Positions 44,643-53,817 of a stretch of DNA of 64,000 nt are shown here, piece by piece; positions within the stretch are counted from its first letter, which is position 1; the number at the start of each line of letters is the position of its first letter. The notes beneath the pieces were generated by a model that saw only the letters and a list, made by a program, of their open reading frames with translations, ran no database searches and was not told where the DNA came from. The stretch is taken from contig JAKMDI010000005.1 of assembly GCA_022428005.1 (NCBI GenBank), forward strand, positions 62,001 to 126,000, read 5' to 3'. The stretch is from Flavobacteriaceae bacterium. GTDB lineage: Bacteria > Bacteroidota > Bacteroidia > Flavobacteriales > Flavobacteriaceae. The position numbers and the translations under genes were made by a program.

Positions 44643-45177
44643 AGTATTTAAAAAAACTGAATACATTACTGCCATATCTCCTGGATTCATAAAAAAAAGA
44701 ATTACCCTCCAGACTCATTTGGTCGCTGTGCTCAACAATCATTAATCCCTTCTCGGTCAAAACCTTTTTATCAAATATACCAGTGATCATTTCGGTGTAC
44801 AAATCTTTCTCCATACCATAAGGTGGGTCGGCAAATACAAGCTCAAATTGTTGGTTCACAGCCTTTATATATTTTACTGCTTCGATCTGGATTACTTGAA
44901 TTGGAAATTCAAGCTGCTCGGAAGTTTTGCGAATATAATTTACACACATTTTATTTTGATCCACAGCAATGACATTTTTAACCCCTCTCGAGGCAAATTC
45001 GTAGCTGATACTCCCTGTTCCTGAAAAGAGATCTAAAACTGCTACAGCATCCCATTGGTATTGATTTTGAAGGATATTAAATAAAGCTTCTTTTGAGCGG
45101 TCAGTGGTGGGGCGAACCGGGAGATTTTTTGGAGCGCTGAGCCTTCTTCCTTTGTGTGAACCAGAAATGATTCGCAT
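44641..45177 (-). CDS. rsmD: 16S rRNA (guanine(966)-N(2))-methyltransferase
   Basis: Methylates G966 of 16S rRNA. The 178-residue Rossmann methyltransferase has MRIISGSHKGRRLSAP, RPTTDRSKEALFNIL, the SAM motif VLDLFSGTGSISYEFASRG and the catalytic FADPPYG. The track start is a GTG at 45180; the ATG at 45177 overlaps the DUF3822 stop (TGATG) and is preferred. Confidence 0.95.
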   Translation of the reverse strand: MRIISGSHKGRRLSAPKNLPVRPTTDRSKEALFNILQNQYQWDAVAVLDLFSGTGSISYEFASRGVKNVIAVDQNKMCVNYIRKTSEQLEFPIQVIQIEAVKYIKAVNQQFELVFADPPYGMEKDLYTEMITGIFDKKVLTEKGLMIVEHSDQMSLEGNSFFYESRRYGSNVFSFFKY

Positions 45178-45950
45178 CACGCAATCAAATTAAGAAAGTA
45201 GGGTGCAGGGTGATTTTTTTCATCAAAAATTAGGGTGTCGTGTTCATCTGAAAAAGATATTTTTTCATGATAACTTTTGAGCGCTGTGTAATATTTATCG
45301 AATCGATTGTATTTACCAAAAAAAACAATGTTGAATGCCTCTGGACTTAGCGATAAATCCTCTGCAACGGCCATCACAAAATAGAGAAAAGAATCTTCGT
45401 TCAAGCAAGGATAGGTATTGAACATCATCAGTTTATTATTTTTAAAAACAAACAGATCAAATCTATCGTTTTGGAGGTGTATATTCATTGCTGTGTTGTC
45501 CTCATCTGCTTCAGAGGCAGTACACAGATCATAGAGAATCTTTGAATAGTGTTTGAAAGAGATGTCTTTAAAATGGGGTTTTAGGGCGCTTTCGATTTTA
45601 TTATTTAAAGGAAATAATATTTTTATCAGGTCATCATCGGTTTGATTTTCCGAGATTATCTGATCTTTTTCAAGCGATACATTGTAGCTGAGGTAGGTTT
45701 CTTTTTCAGCAGGATTGAAGAGCATTTTTGGTACAAAAGTCGCAGGTTGGTCAAAGTGAATCCCAACGATCTTTTCATTATCTTCAAATGCATGTGACGC
45801 TACAATTTTTTCGAGGGTGTTATTTGGCTCAATTTTATCGGATTCCAAAGGAAAAAAAGGGCGGGCATCAGGGGTACAAAAAGAAAATCCATCCTTAAAA
45901 ATATGGATGGAAAGTTCTTTGTCTTGAATTACTTTTTTACTGAGTGGCAT
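45177..45950 (-). CDS. DUF3822 family protein
   Basis: A 257-residue protein of the DUF3822 family, found next to rsmD in many Bacteroidota. It opens SKKVIQDKELSIHIFKDGFSF and has an ASKHA-like look in two halves (MNIHLQNDRFDLFVFKNNKL, DLSLSPEAFNIVFFGKYNRF), but no active-site residues are recognised. The ATG at 45950 is chosen because MPLSKKVIQDKEL is the usual start; the track start 45974 overlaps the preceding gene more. It is coupled to both neighbours by overlaps. Confidence 0.8.
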   Translation of the reverse strand: MPLSKKVIQDKELSIHIFKDGFSFCTPDARPFFPLESDKIEPNNTLEKIVASHAFEDNEKIVGIHFDQPATFVPKMLFNPAEKETYLSYNVSLEKDQIISENQTDDDLIKILFPLNNKIESALKPHFKDISFKHYSKILYDLCTASEADEDNTAMNIHLQNDRFDLFVFKNNKLMMFNTYPCLNEDSFLYFVMAVAEDLSLSPEAFNIVFFGKYNRFDKYYTALKSYHEKISFSDEHDTLIFDEKNHPAPYFLNLIA

Positions 45951-46581
45951 CAAAAATAGTCGGCCAGTTTCCATTGGTACTTACTTCAGTAAGTGAGCCC
46001 AAGATAATCTCAGGACCGTTGACCCCATCAACGGATACGGTTTCATTTTCTATTTTTAGTAAATCTGTATCTTGATCGTGTAGAATTATATCCTTGGCGA
46101 CTTTTACCTCAAATACAGGTACTTTATAACCATTTTTATCGATAATTTTAGCATCGATTTTAAAATCAGCATCGACACCCCCAACTGGAACGGAGGCAAA
46201 ATTTCTGTATGATTCAGAGTTATTAAAAAGAGAGTCTTTTACGGGTACATAGCCCAGTGTGTCAATAACGATCACTTCACGGAGCATATCGATCCTGTAG
46301 GTTCTGTCATATTCCATGTAGGAAGAATCTCGCTTTTCAACTAAAGTAAAAATACCAGTATCTATAAATTTCACCAAGCTATCAAAATTATTGCTGTAGA
46401 CCCCTTTTACATCTTTGTGAGCAATTTGGGCTTTTCGAATTTTTTTTAGTTTATTAATAACCACGGCGTAGCGTTCATTCTTGGTCTTGTTAAAGTTTAT
46501 GGGACCATTAATAGAATCGTAAATTTTATAACTAAAAAATACCGCAAGGATCCATAGTACTGCTTGAAGCGCTAATTTCAT
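45937..46581 (-). CDS. Membrane-anchored protein of unknown function
   Basis: A 214-residue protein with one N-terminal membrane helix (LALQAVLWILAVFFSYKIYD). A basic helix follows (RYAVVINKLKKIRKAQIAHK), then an extracytoplasmic beta-rich part. The layout of a short membrane helix with a KLKKIRKAQIAYK-like stretch recalls pilin/pseudopilin-like N-termini only loosely. It lies upstream of DUF3822 and overlaps it by 14 bases. No function is proposed. Confidence 0.7.
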   Translation of the reverse strand: MKLALQAVLWILAVFFSYKIYDSINGPINFNKTKNERYAVVINKLKKIRKAQIAHKDVKGVYSNNFDSLVKFIDTGIFTLVEKRDSSYMEYDRTYRIDMLREVIVIDTLGYVPVKDSLFNNSESYRNFASVPVGGVDADFKIDAKIIDKNGYKVPVFEVKVAKDIILHDQDTDLLKIENETVSVDGVNGPEIILGSLTEVSTNGNWPTIFDATQ

Positions 46582-46621
46582 TGTAAGTTAGTTTTTAATA
46601 AAAACAAATCTACAATTTTTT

Positions 46622-48094
46622 TTGAATCGTAAAAGTATTACAAATGAATTATATTGGCCTAAAATAAATGATGTGCCAAAGCTGTCTTTCCATAAACTGT
46701 TAACCGAAAAATTTGAGTTCCAACCCACGCCATGCCAAGAGGAGGGATTTGAAAAAATCGCTCACTTTGTTTCCCATTCCAAAAACAATACCCTTTTACT
46801 GATAAAAGGCTATGCCGGGACTGGAAAAACAACGCTGATAGGGCATTTGGTAAAGCAATTGGGGCGGATCAATAAAAAATCAGTTTTAATGGCACCAACG
46901 GGGCGGGCCGCTAAAGTGCTGTCCTCCTATGCTGGAAAAAACGCATTGACCATCCACAAGAAAATATATTTTCCAAAAGCTGAGAGTGGGGGCGCTGGGG
47001 TTAAGTTTACTTTAAAGGAAAACAAACACACCCACACCCTGTTTATAGTGGATGAGTCCTCTATGATTGGAGACGACCGACAGCAAAGTAAACTCTTCGA
47101 AAATGGATCTTTACTTCACGATCTGTTCCAATACGTCACCCAGGGGGACGATTGTAAATTGATATTCGTTGGAGATACAGCACAGTTGCCCCCCGTTAAC
47201 CTCGGGCTAAGCCCTGCCTTGGACGAAGATGAGCTGACCTCCCAATTCAATGTGGATGTAATTAGTGTGACCTTAAATGACGTGGTACGTCAAAAAGCCC
47301 AATCAGGCGTACTGCTCAATGCCACCAAAATACGGGAGTTGTTGCTGGATGGACAATCTCAACATTTTCAATTTAAATTAGAGGGGTTTCAGGACATCGT
47401 CCGAATTATGGATGGAAACGAATTTCTGGAACTGTTAAACAATGCACTGGACGAGGATGGTATTGATCAAACCGTTTTGATTGTTCGGTCCAATAAAAGA
47501 GCCAACCTATATAATAAAAGCATCAGAGAACGGATCCTTTTCTTAGAGTCAGACTTGGCTGTGGGCGATCAATTGATGGTCGTTAAAAACAATTATTTTT
47601 GGCTTGGAGCGGATTCTCAACCTGGGTTTATCGCCAATGGAGACGTCATTCGTATTAACCGAATCAATAAGTATGTGGAGCGATATGATATGAAATTTGC
47701 GGAAGTAAATGTGAAAATGGTAGATTATCCCAATGAGCCCTCATTCGATACCGTATTGTTGTTGGAAACATTGAACAGCGAAACAGCAAACTTAGGTTTT
47801 GAACAGTCCCAGCTTCTCTACCAAAAAGTTGCCCAAGACTACAGTAATGAAAAATCCAAATACAAACGGTTTATCAAAATTAAAACAGATCCTTATTTCA
47901 ATGCCCTGCAAGTAAAATACTCTTATGCCATCACCTGTCACAAATCCCAAGGAGGGCAGTGGAAGAATGTTTTCGTTGAACAGCCCTATCTGCCCGACGG
48001 TCCAAATATAGATTATTATAGATGGCTCTATACTGCAATTACGCGATCAAAAGAGTCCCTTTTTTTAATCGGATTTAACAAGGAATATTTTTAA
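46622..48094 (+). CDS. ATP-dependent RecD-like DNA helicase
   Basis: A superfamily 1B helicase of up to 490 residues. Motif I is LIKGYAGTGKTTLIGHLV, motif Ia VLMAPTGRAAKVLS, motif II FIVDESSMIGDD and motif III LIFVGDTAQLPPV. The C-terminal UvrD-like part has YAITCHKSQGGQWKNVFVE and YTAITRSKESLFLIGFN. It is the stand-alone RecD2-like type, without RecB or RecC nearby. The start is uncertain: the TTG at 46622 or the GTG at 46673 (ahead of PKLSFHKLLTEKFEFQPT) are both possible, and the latter gives a more usual N-terminus. Confidence 0.88.
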   Translation: MNRKSITNELYWPKINDVPKLSFHKLLTEKFEFQPTPCQEEGFEKIAHFVSHSKNNTLLLIKGYAGTGKTTLIGHLVKQLGRINKKSVLMAPTGRAAKVLSSYAGKNALTIHKKIYFPKAESGGAGVKFTLKENKHTHTLFIVDESSMIGDDRQQSKLFENGSLLHDLFQYVTQGDDCKLIFVGDTAQLPPVNLGLSPALDEDELTSQFNVDVISVTLNDVVRQKAQSGVLLNATKIRELLLDGQSQHFQFKLEGFQDIVRIMDGNEFLELLNNALDEDGIDQTVLIVRSNKRANLYNKSIRERILFLESDLAVGDQLMVVKNNYFWLGADSQPGFIANGDVIRINRINKYVERYDMKFAEVNVKMVDYPNEPSFDTVLLLETLNSETANLGFEQSQLLYQKVAQDYSNEKSKYKRFIKIKTDPYFNALQVKYSYAITCHKSQGGQWKNVFVEQPYLPDGPNIDYYRWLYTAITRSKESLFLIGFNKEYF

Positions 48095-48098
48095 GTTT

Positions 48099-48118
48099 TT
48101 AAGACTAAAAAGTCTTAA
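48099..48118. repeat. 8-bp hairpin upstream of kdsB
   Basis: TTAAGACT, AAAA, AGTCTTAA, a perfect inverted repeat five bases after the helicase stop. No T run follows, so it is either an operator or a 3'-end-protecting hairpin. Confidence 0.5.
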
Positions 48119-48160
48119 TTGAGTACTTGGTATTACAAAATTTATCCTTCTTTTGTATTT

Positions 48161-48904
48161 ATGAAAATAGTCTCTATTATACCTGCCCGATACGATTCGC
48201 AAAGGTTTCCCGCAAAGCTGATGCAAAGCTTGGGAGGTAAATCGGTTATCCTAAGAACCTACGAGAATGCCCTTGCAACAGGTCTCTTTGATGAGGTTTT
48301 TGTCGCTACAGACAGCCCGCTTATTTTCGATGAGATTTCTGATAATGGTGGAAAAGCCGTAATGACCAAAAGTACCCATCAGTGCGGTAGCGACAGAATC
48401 GCTGAAGCAGTTGAGGAAATGGATGCCGATATTGTGATCAATGTTCAAGGTGATGAACCTTTTATTGATAAAAAAAGCCTCAGTAACCTCATTCAAGTAT
48501 TTCACAACGATTCTCATAAAGAAATATCTCTGGCGTCCCTGATGACCCCGATAAAAAACAGCGAGGAAATACAAAACCCGAGCGTGGTTAAAGTAATCGT
48601 TGATTTAAATAATTTTGCTTTATATTTTTCAAGATCTGTGATTCCGCACAATCGCGATCAAGAGGAACAGACCCTTCACTACAAACACATTGGGGTATAT
48701 GCTTTCCGAAAAGAAGCGCTTATGGAGTTCAGCAAACAAGAGATGACTCCACTGGAAGCTGCAGAGAAAGTGGAGTGTATTCGTTATCTTGAACACGGAA
48801 AAAAAATTAAAATGGTGGCAACGGATGTTCTCAATTTTGGGATCGATACCCCGGAAGATCTCCAGCAAGCCAAAGCCTTCCTGAATGAAATAAAATCGAA
48901 ATGA
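48161..48904 (+). CDS. kdsB: 3-deoxy-manno-octulosonate cytidylyltransferase
   Basis: Activates Kdo as CMP-Kdo for lipopolysaccharide inner core. The 247-residue nucleotidyltransferase has IIPARYDSQRFPAKLMQSLG, VFVATDSPLIFDEI, QCGSDRIAEAVEEMDADIVI, NVQGDEPFIDKKSL and YKHIGVYAFRKEAL. The track start at 48119 adds 14 residues; the ATG at 48161 gives the family N-terminus. It overlaps the acyltransferase by four bases. Confidence 0.97.
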   Translation: MKIVSIIPARYDSQRFPAKLMQSLGGKSVILRTYENALATGLFDEVFVATDSPLIFDEISDNGGKAVMTKSTHQCGSDRIAEAVEEMDADIVINVQGDEPFIDKKSLSNLIQVFHNDSHKEISLASLMTPIKNSEEIQNPSVVKVIVDLNNFALYFSRSVIPHNRDQEEQTLHYKHIGVYAFRKEALMEFSKQEMTPLEAAEKVECIRYLEHGKKIKMVATDVLNFGIDTPEDLQQAKAFLNEIKSK

Positions 48905-49425
48905 TTAGCTGGTTTTCAAAAATTATTTTCCTGCGTCTTATGGGATGGAAAATAGAAGGTGATTTCCCCTCATTGAATAAATTTGTTTTAGCAGTGGTTC
49001 CCCATACCCGCAATACCGATTTCATTATTGGGGTACTGACCAGGGCCGTGGTGGACCAAAAAATCAGCTATGTAGGTAAGAAAGAATTATTTAATCCCCT
49101 GACAGGTTGGTTCTTCCGCGCACTGGGGGGAACGCCCATCAATCGAAACTCCACAGAAAATAAAGTCTCCTCTATTACAAAAATATTTAAAGAAAAAGAA
49201 GTTTTTAGAATGGCCATTGCCCCGGAAGGCACTCGAAAAAAAGTGGACAAATGGAAAACAGGATTTTATTATATCGCAATGGAGGCAGAAGTGCCCATCC
49301 TTTTGGTAAACTTTAATTATGCATTAAAGCAGGTAGGTTTTTTAAAACTTTTTTATCCCACAGGAAACATAGAAAAAGATTTTAAGGAAATGGAGTCTTA
49401 TTTTAATGAGGCCATGCAGCCTTAG
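48901..49425 (+). CDS. 1-acyl-glycerol-3-phosphate acyltransferase-like protein (PlsC family)
   Basis: A 174-residue lysophospholipid-acyltransferase-fold protein. It has the catalytic HX4D in VVPHTRNTDFIIG, GGTPINRNS and the substrate motif IAPEGTRKKVDKWKTGFY. It is shorter than PlsC and lacks strong membrane helices. The four-base overlap with kdsB suggests a role in lipid or lipopolysaccharide metabolism. The acyl acceptor cannot be told. It converges on yebC with a four-base overlap. Confidence 0.85.
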   Translation: MISWFSKIIFLRLMGWKIEGDFPSLNKFVLAVVPHTRNTDFIIGVLTRAVVDQKISYVGKKELFNPLTGWFFRALGGTPINRNSTENKVSSITKIFKEKEVFRMAIAPEGTRKKVDKWKTGFYYIAMEAEVPILLVNFNYALKQVGFLKLFYPTGNIEKDFKEMESYFNEAMQP

Positions 49426-50138
49426 TCTGTGATGTCCAGAGCGTGATAAACATTTTGAACATCGTCATCTTCCTCAATTTTTTCTATGAGTCGAATCACC
49501 TCTTCCTCTTGATCAGCTGTCAGCTTTTTGGTAATTTGAGGAATACGCTCAAAACCAGAGGAAAGAATCTCCACTTCGCGTTTTTCTAATTCTTTTTGGA
49601 TGGCCCCAAACTGATCAAAGGGGGCATAGAGCAAAACTCCATCCTCATCTTCAAAGATTTCCTCGACACCAAAGTCTATAAAATCAAGCTCAATTTCCTC
49701 CACATCAACCCCTTCTGCTGGGATTCTGAAATTACAAGTGCGGTCAAACATAAATTCTACAGATCCAGAGGTACCCAGATTTCCATTTGATTTGTTGAAA
49801 TAACTTCTTACGTTGGCCACTGTTCTGTTGTTGTTGTCTGTAGCAGTTTCGACCAGGATGGCAATACCATGGGGGGCATAACCCTCAAACAAAACTTCTT
49901 TGTAGTTTTCCGTATTCTTGTCAGAGGCTTTTTTAATGGCCCTTTCTACATTGTCTTTGGGCATATTGGCCGCTTTGGCATTTTGTATAACTGCCCTCAG
50001 CCTTGAGTTATTGTCAGGATCTGGTCCACCGTCTTTTACGGCCATCACAATGTCCTTTCCAATTCTTGTAAAGGTTTTGGCCATGGTCGACCAGCGTTTC
50101 ATTTTTCTAGCTTTACGAAATTCAAAGGCTCTTCCCAT
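49422..50138 (-). CDS. yebC: YebC/PmpR family DNA-binding protein
   Basis: A 238-residue member of the YebC family. Some members repress transcription; others (and the mitochondrial TACO1) help ribosomes translate polyproline. It shows MGRAFEFRKARKMKRWSTM, the conserved FTRIGKDIVMAVKDGGPDPD, NMPKDNVERAIKKAS, FEGYAPHGIAILVE and a C-terminal acidic end. The opening MGRAFEFRKARK rather than MAGHSKW is the Bacteroidota variant. Confidence 0.95.
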   Translation of the reverse strand: MGRAFEFRKARKMKRWSTMAKTFTRIGKDIVMAVKDGGPDPDNNSRLRAVIQNAKAANMPKDNVERAIKKASDKNTENYKEVLFEGYAPHGIAILVETATDNNNRTVANVRSYFNKSNGNLGTSGSVEFMFDRTCNFRIPAEGVDVEEIELDFIDFGVEEIFEDEDGVLLYAPFDQFGAIQKELEKREVEILSSGFERIPQITKKLTADQEEEVIRLIEKIEEDDDVQNVYHALDITD

Positions 50139-50175
50139 ATAATTAATTTGTAGATCAGTGCAAATATAAAAACAA

Positions 50176-51000
50176 TTAAAAATCCTTCTTAATAGGAGTT
50201 AAGTCATCCAATATTTCAGTGTAGGAAAACAGCAGGTTTTGAGGCAGTTTGTTTTCCTTTGCCAGTACTGCCAAATAGCGCATTTCGTTGGTGGTGTAAA
50301 CTTGCTTAAAGATGGCTTTTTTGTAGTAGCGTTTTGTTATTAATAGTTTTATGAAGTCAAAATGATGAATCAAGTCGGTACTCCCCAGATGAAAAATCCC
50401 TGTGAGTTTCTGGTTGATGATATAATGGATCTGCTGGCTTAATTTGATGTTGTTATTTACATTGATGATCGTATTTGGGAATACTTCAATGGGCTCGTCG
50501 TTAACAATAGCATTGTCTAATTCTTGAATCCTCGGGGATTGATTTCCAAAAATCATCGGCAAGCGTGCAAGAACATATTTGGATGGAGAAAGCCGCAACA
50601 GATCGTTTTCAATTTTGATCTTAAATCTACCATAAATACTTTCAGATAGGGTTTTGTCGTATTCATAGGAGGGAAAGTGTTCAAAGGTGTCAAAAACATT
50701 GGCAGAGGAGAGGAATAGGAGTCTGCAGTCGGAGTGTTTCACGTGATTGATTAAAAAACGATGGGCTTCGATCTGACTTTCAAATGATCCACGAAGAGCA
50801 GAGATCACCAGCTTTGGCTTAATTTCTTTTAATAGAACATCCAAACCATCCTCCTCTAAATCAAAATGAAAAAAATGACTGTTGCTTCTATACCCCTTTT
50901 TATTAAAATAGGTTCCAAAGGTGTCGTAATAAGAGTTTAATTCTCTATAAAGGGTGTTTCCAATAAAACCACTAGCACCAAGAATCAAAATTCTTTTCAC
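50176..51000 (-). CDS. RmlD-like NAD(P)-dependent sugar-nucleotide reductase/epimerase-type SDR
   Basis: A 274-residue extended short-chain dehydrogenase. The Rossmann motif is ILILGASGFIGNTLYREL, with LVISALRGSFESQ, LFLSSANVFDTF and the catalytic Tyr-Lys in SIYGRFKIKIEN. The closest general type is dTDP-4-dehydrorhamnose reductase, but no rhamnose genes are nearby and the substrate is unknown. The start is a GTG at 51000, the only fitting codon. It follows gcvT after six bases, which would not be expected from a glycine-cleavage role. Confidence 0.75.
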   Translation of the reverse strand: MKRILILGASGFIGNTLYRELNSYYDTFGTYFNKKGYRSNSHFFHFDLEEDGLDVLLKEIKPKLVISALRGSFESQIEAHRFLINHVKHSDCRLLFLSSANVFDTFEHFPSYEYDKTLSESIYGRFKIKIENDLLRLSPSKYVLARLPMIFGNQSPRIQELDNAIVNDEPIEVFPNTIINVNNNIKLSQQIHYIINQKLTGIFHLGSTDLIHHFDFIKLLITKRYYKKAIFKQVYTTNEMRYLAVLAKENKLPQNLLFSYTEILDDLTPIKKDF

Positions 51001-51006
51001 GAGCCA

Positions 51007-52089
51007 TTATTTATAAAAGGGAAGTTTGACAATTTTTGCGGGGATAAACTTATCTCGGATTAGAATTTTCACCTCTTGCCCAACACTGGAAAAGTCCTTT
51101 TTTACATAGCCCAAGCCAATGCCTCTATTCAGTGAAGGAGATTGGGTACCAGAGCTAATTTTTCCAATGGGATTCTCTTCAGTATCACAGATTTTATAGC
51201 CAGCACGTGGAATGCCCCTTTCTGTGATTTGGATGCCTACCAATTTACTTTCGGTTCCTGCTTCAAGAGATTTTTGATGATGATCGGCCATTAAAAAACC
51301 AGTATGTGGTCGGGTCACCCATCCCAAACCAGCACTTATCGGACATGTTTCGTCATTGATTTCGTTTCCGTAAAGACAATACCCCATTTCCAAACGGAGG
51401 GTGTCTCTTGCGGCAAGGCCAATGGGTAGTATTCCATATTTATCCCCTGCTTCCATAACAGCGTTCCAGACCTTTACTGCCTCTGTGGCAGGGAAATATA
51501 TTTCGATGCCTCCAGCACCTGTATAACCAGTGGTTGCCACCAGTACATCTTCAACCCCTGCAAAAGTGGTAGTGGTGTGGCTGTAATTGGAAAGTAGTTT
51601 TAAATCAGAACTGCACAAAACGCCCATGGCTGCAACCGCTTGTGGGCCCTGTATGGCCAATAACGCCGTGTCATCAGAAACATCACGGATATTTGCATTG
51701 AAATTTTGATTGTGTTTTAGGAGATGGTTCCAATCCTTTTCAATATTGGATGCATTGACCACCAAGAGATATTCTTGATCTTTTAATTGATAAACGATCA
51801 AATCGTCCACCACGCCTCCTGTTGCGTTAGGAAGATAATTGTATTGGGCTTTTTCCGTTTTGAGTTTTGCAATATCATTGCTGCAGAGGAATTGCAATAA
51901 TGAGGCTGCATTGTCCCCTTCAACAATAAATTCCCCCATATGGGAAACATCAAAAACACCCAGATTTTCCCTTACAGCCAGGTGTTCCACTTTTACCCCT
52001 GCGTACTGAATGGGCATTTGATATCCACCAAATAATGCCATTTTTGCACCTAATTGGTTATGGATATCGAAAAATGGGGTAGTTTTCAT
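51007..52089 (-). CDS. gcvT: Aminomethyltransferase (glycine cleavage T protein)
   Basis: Transfers the methylene group of the aminomethyl-lipoyl H protein to tetrahydrofolate. The 360-residue protein starts KTTPFFDIHNQLGAKMALFG and shows NLGVFDVSHMGEFIVEGDNA, the folate-binding Asp region (GYTGAGGIEIYFP), GLAARDTLRLEMGYCLYGNEI and the C-terminal barrel. It normally works with GcvP, GcvH and LpdA; only lpdA is in the window. Confidence 0.96.
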   Translation of the reverse strand: MKTTPFFDIHNQLGAKMALFGGYQMPIQYAGVKVEHLAVRENLGVFDVSHMGEFIVEGDNAASLLQFLCSNDIAKLKTEKAQYNYLPNATGGVVDDLIVYQLKDQEYLLVVNASNIEKDWNHLLKHNQNFNANIRDVSDDTALLAIQGPQAVAAMGVLCSSDLKLLSNYSHTTTTFAGVEDVLVATTGYTGAGGIEIYFPATEAVKVWNAVMEAGDKYGILPIGLAARDTLRLEMGYCLYGNEINDETCPISAGLGWVTRPHTGFLMADHHQKSLEAGTESKLVGIQITERGIPRAGYKICDTEENPIGKISSGTQSPSLNRGIGLGYVKKDFSSVGQEVKILIRDKFIPAKIVKLPFYK

Positions 52090-52170
52090 GAATCTATTTT
52101 ACACAAAAATATTACATTTAAAGTATAAGAACCTTTAATCTTAAGTGGAATACTGCATTAAATTACTTTT

Positions 52171-53817
52171 ATGAAAAGTTCGATTATTTTTTTCACTTTT
52201 TTATCATTTACTTTCCTTGCTGCCCAGCACTCAAAGCTTTCACCTGAGCATTATAAGGAGCAAAGGGATGCTTTCAGAAATCTTCTCCCCGAAAATAGTG
52301 TTGCAGTATTGTTCAGTGCTCCAATCCGAAATCGGGCCAATGATGTAGACTATGTCTATCATCAAGACCCCAATTTTTTCTATCTAACGGGATGGCATCA
52401 ACCGCACTCTGCTTTAATGATATACAAAAACCCTCAGCGTGATGGTGCCGGACAGTATCGCGAAAAGATATACGTACCCGAACGTGATGCGTATATGGAA
52501 ATGTGGTATGGAAAACGATACAGCCTCAGTGACGTTAAAAAACTTGGTTTTGAACGGGTAGCCGAACGTGCTGAATTTAAAAATGACATTACACCTACGG
52601 AACAGTTTGATAAAGTTTTGTTTTTTGAGTTTAAAAATGATATACGAAACCAAACGATGTATGTTTTAAAAAATGGCCAACGTTTAAAAGTAGAGGACCC
52701 TAACGACCTTTTTGATTTAAAAGCCAACCTGAGAGCAGCAGTCAATTTCCCTCAAGATTTTAATAAACTGAGGCATTCTGCTTATCAAGAAATTATGGAA
52801 GCCGATGAAAATAATATTGAAGAAGTCAGGGAAATCCTACAATCCATTGTCGCAAGGGACTCAATGCTTAGCCAGGACAATATCATCAATAAATTCCTAA
52901 ATGAACCCACTCAAAACTATTATAAAGAAGCGCAAAGGCAAACGGCTTTTGCATTGAGAAACTACAATTTTGATATAGAAACGCTGCCTATGATTATGGC
53001 GGACATGAGGGAGATAAAAAGTAAAGACGAAATCCAACTGCTCAAAAAAGCAGTGGCAATCTCTGTCGTAGGCCAAATCGAGGTAATGAAAGCTATGCAC
53101 CCCGGAATGAGCGAGAGAGAAATCCAAGGTATTCACGAATTTGTTTATCGAAAATATGGCGCTGCAGACGAGGGCTACCCTTCCATTGTCGGAGCGGGGG
53201 AAAACGGTTGTATTTTACATTATATCGAAAACGATGAGGAGGAAATCGAAAACCAATTGGTGTTGATGGACTTAGGGGCGGAGTACTATGGTTACACAGC
53301 AGATGTAACCCGCACTATCCCTGCAAACGGAGTTTTTAGCCCTGAACAGAGGGCCTTGTACCAAATTGTATACGATGCTCAGGAGGCTGCAATTAATGCC
53401 TCCAAAGCGGGGACAAGTTTTGGGGAATTGTATTATTTGTCATACGATATTGTAGCAAAAGGTTTGATGGAATTAAAAATTATAGAAGACCCTTCCGAGG
53501 CCAGAAGTTATTATCCTCACGGTCTTTCACATCACATCGGATTGGATGTTCACGATCCTGGAAATTATGGAGTATTAGCACCCAATATGGTGGTAACGAT
53601 AGAGCCCGGGATTTATATTCCTGCAAATAGTCCTTGCGATTCCAAATGGTGGAACATAGGAATCCGAATTGAAGACGATGTCTTGATTACCCCATTGGGT
53701 CCTGAGAATCTCTCCGCAGGAGTACCGAGAGATGTGGAAGGGATAGAAACGTTGATGCGCGAAGACAGTGTCCTTAAGGAGTTTATCTTACCTGAGCTGG
53801 AAACCTTAGTCCAGTAA
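52171..53817 (+). CDS. Secreted Xaa-Pro aminopeptidase (M24 family)
   Basis: Exported metallopeptidase that removes an N-terminal residue before proline. The 548-residue protein has a signal peptide (MKSSIIFFTFLSFTFLAAQH), an aminopeptidase P N-terminal domain (LPENSVAVLFSAPIRNRAND, DPNFFYLTGWHQPHSALM) and the pita-bread catalytic domain. The metal ligands are in LMDLGAEYYGYTADVTRTIP, HGLSHHIGLDVHDPG, TIEPGIYI and IRIEDDVLIT. Its end overlaps convergent thrC by 12 bases. Confidence 0.93.
   Translation: MKSSIIFFTFLSFTFLAAQHSKLSPEHYKEQRDAFRNLLPENSVAVLFSAPIRNRANDVDYVYHQDPNFFYLTGWHQPHSALMIYKNPQRDGAGQYREKIYVPERDAYMEMWYGKRYSLSDVKKLGFERVAERAEFKNDITPTEQFDKVLFFEFKNDIRNQTMYVLKNGQRLKVEDPNDLFDLKANLRAAVNFPQDFNKLRHSAYQEIMEADENNIEEVREILQSIVARDSMLSQDNIINKFLNEPTQNYYKEAQRQTAFALRNYNFDIETLPMIMADMREIKSKDEIQLLKKAVAISVVGQIEVMKAMHPGMSEREIQGIHEFVYRKYGAADEGYPSIVGAGENGCILHYIENDEEEIENQLVLMDLGAEYYGYTADVTRTIPANGVFSPEQRALYQIVYDAQEAAINASKAGTSFGELYYLSYDIVAKGLMELKIIEDPSEARSYYPHGLSHHIGLDVHDPGNYGVLAPNMVVTIEPGIYIPANSPCDSKWWNIGIRIEDDVLITPLGPENLSAGVPRDVEGIETLMREDSVLKEFILPELETLVQ

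Noticed and set aside
46644-46670. ATG at 46644 as the helicase start
   Set aside because: It is out of frame with the helicase and reaches a stop after eight codons.
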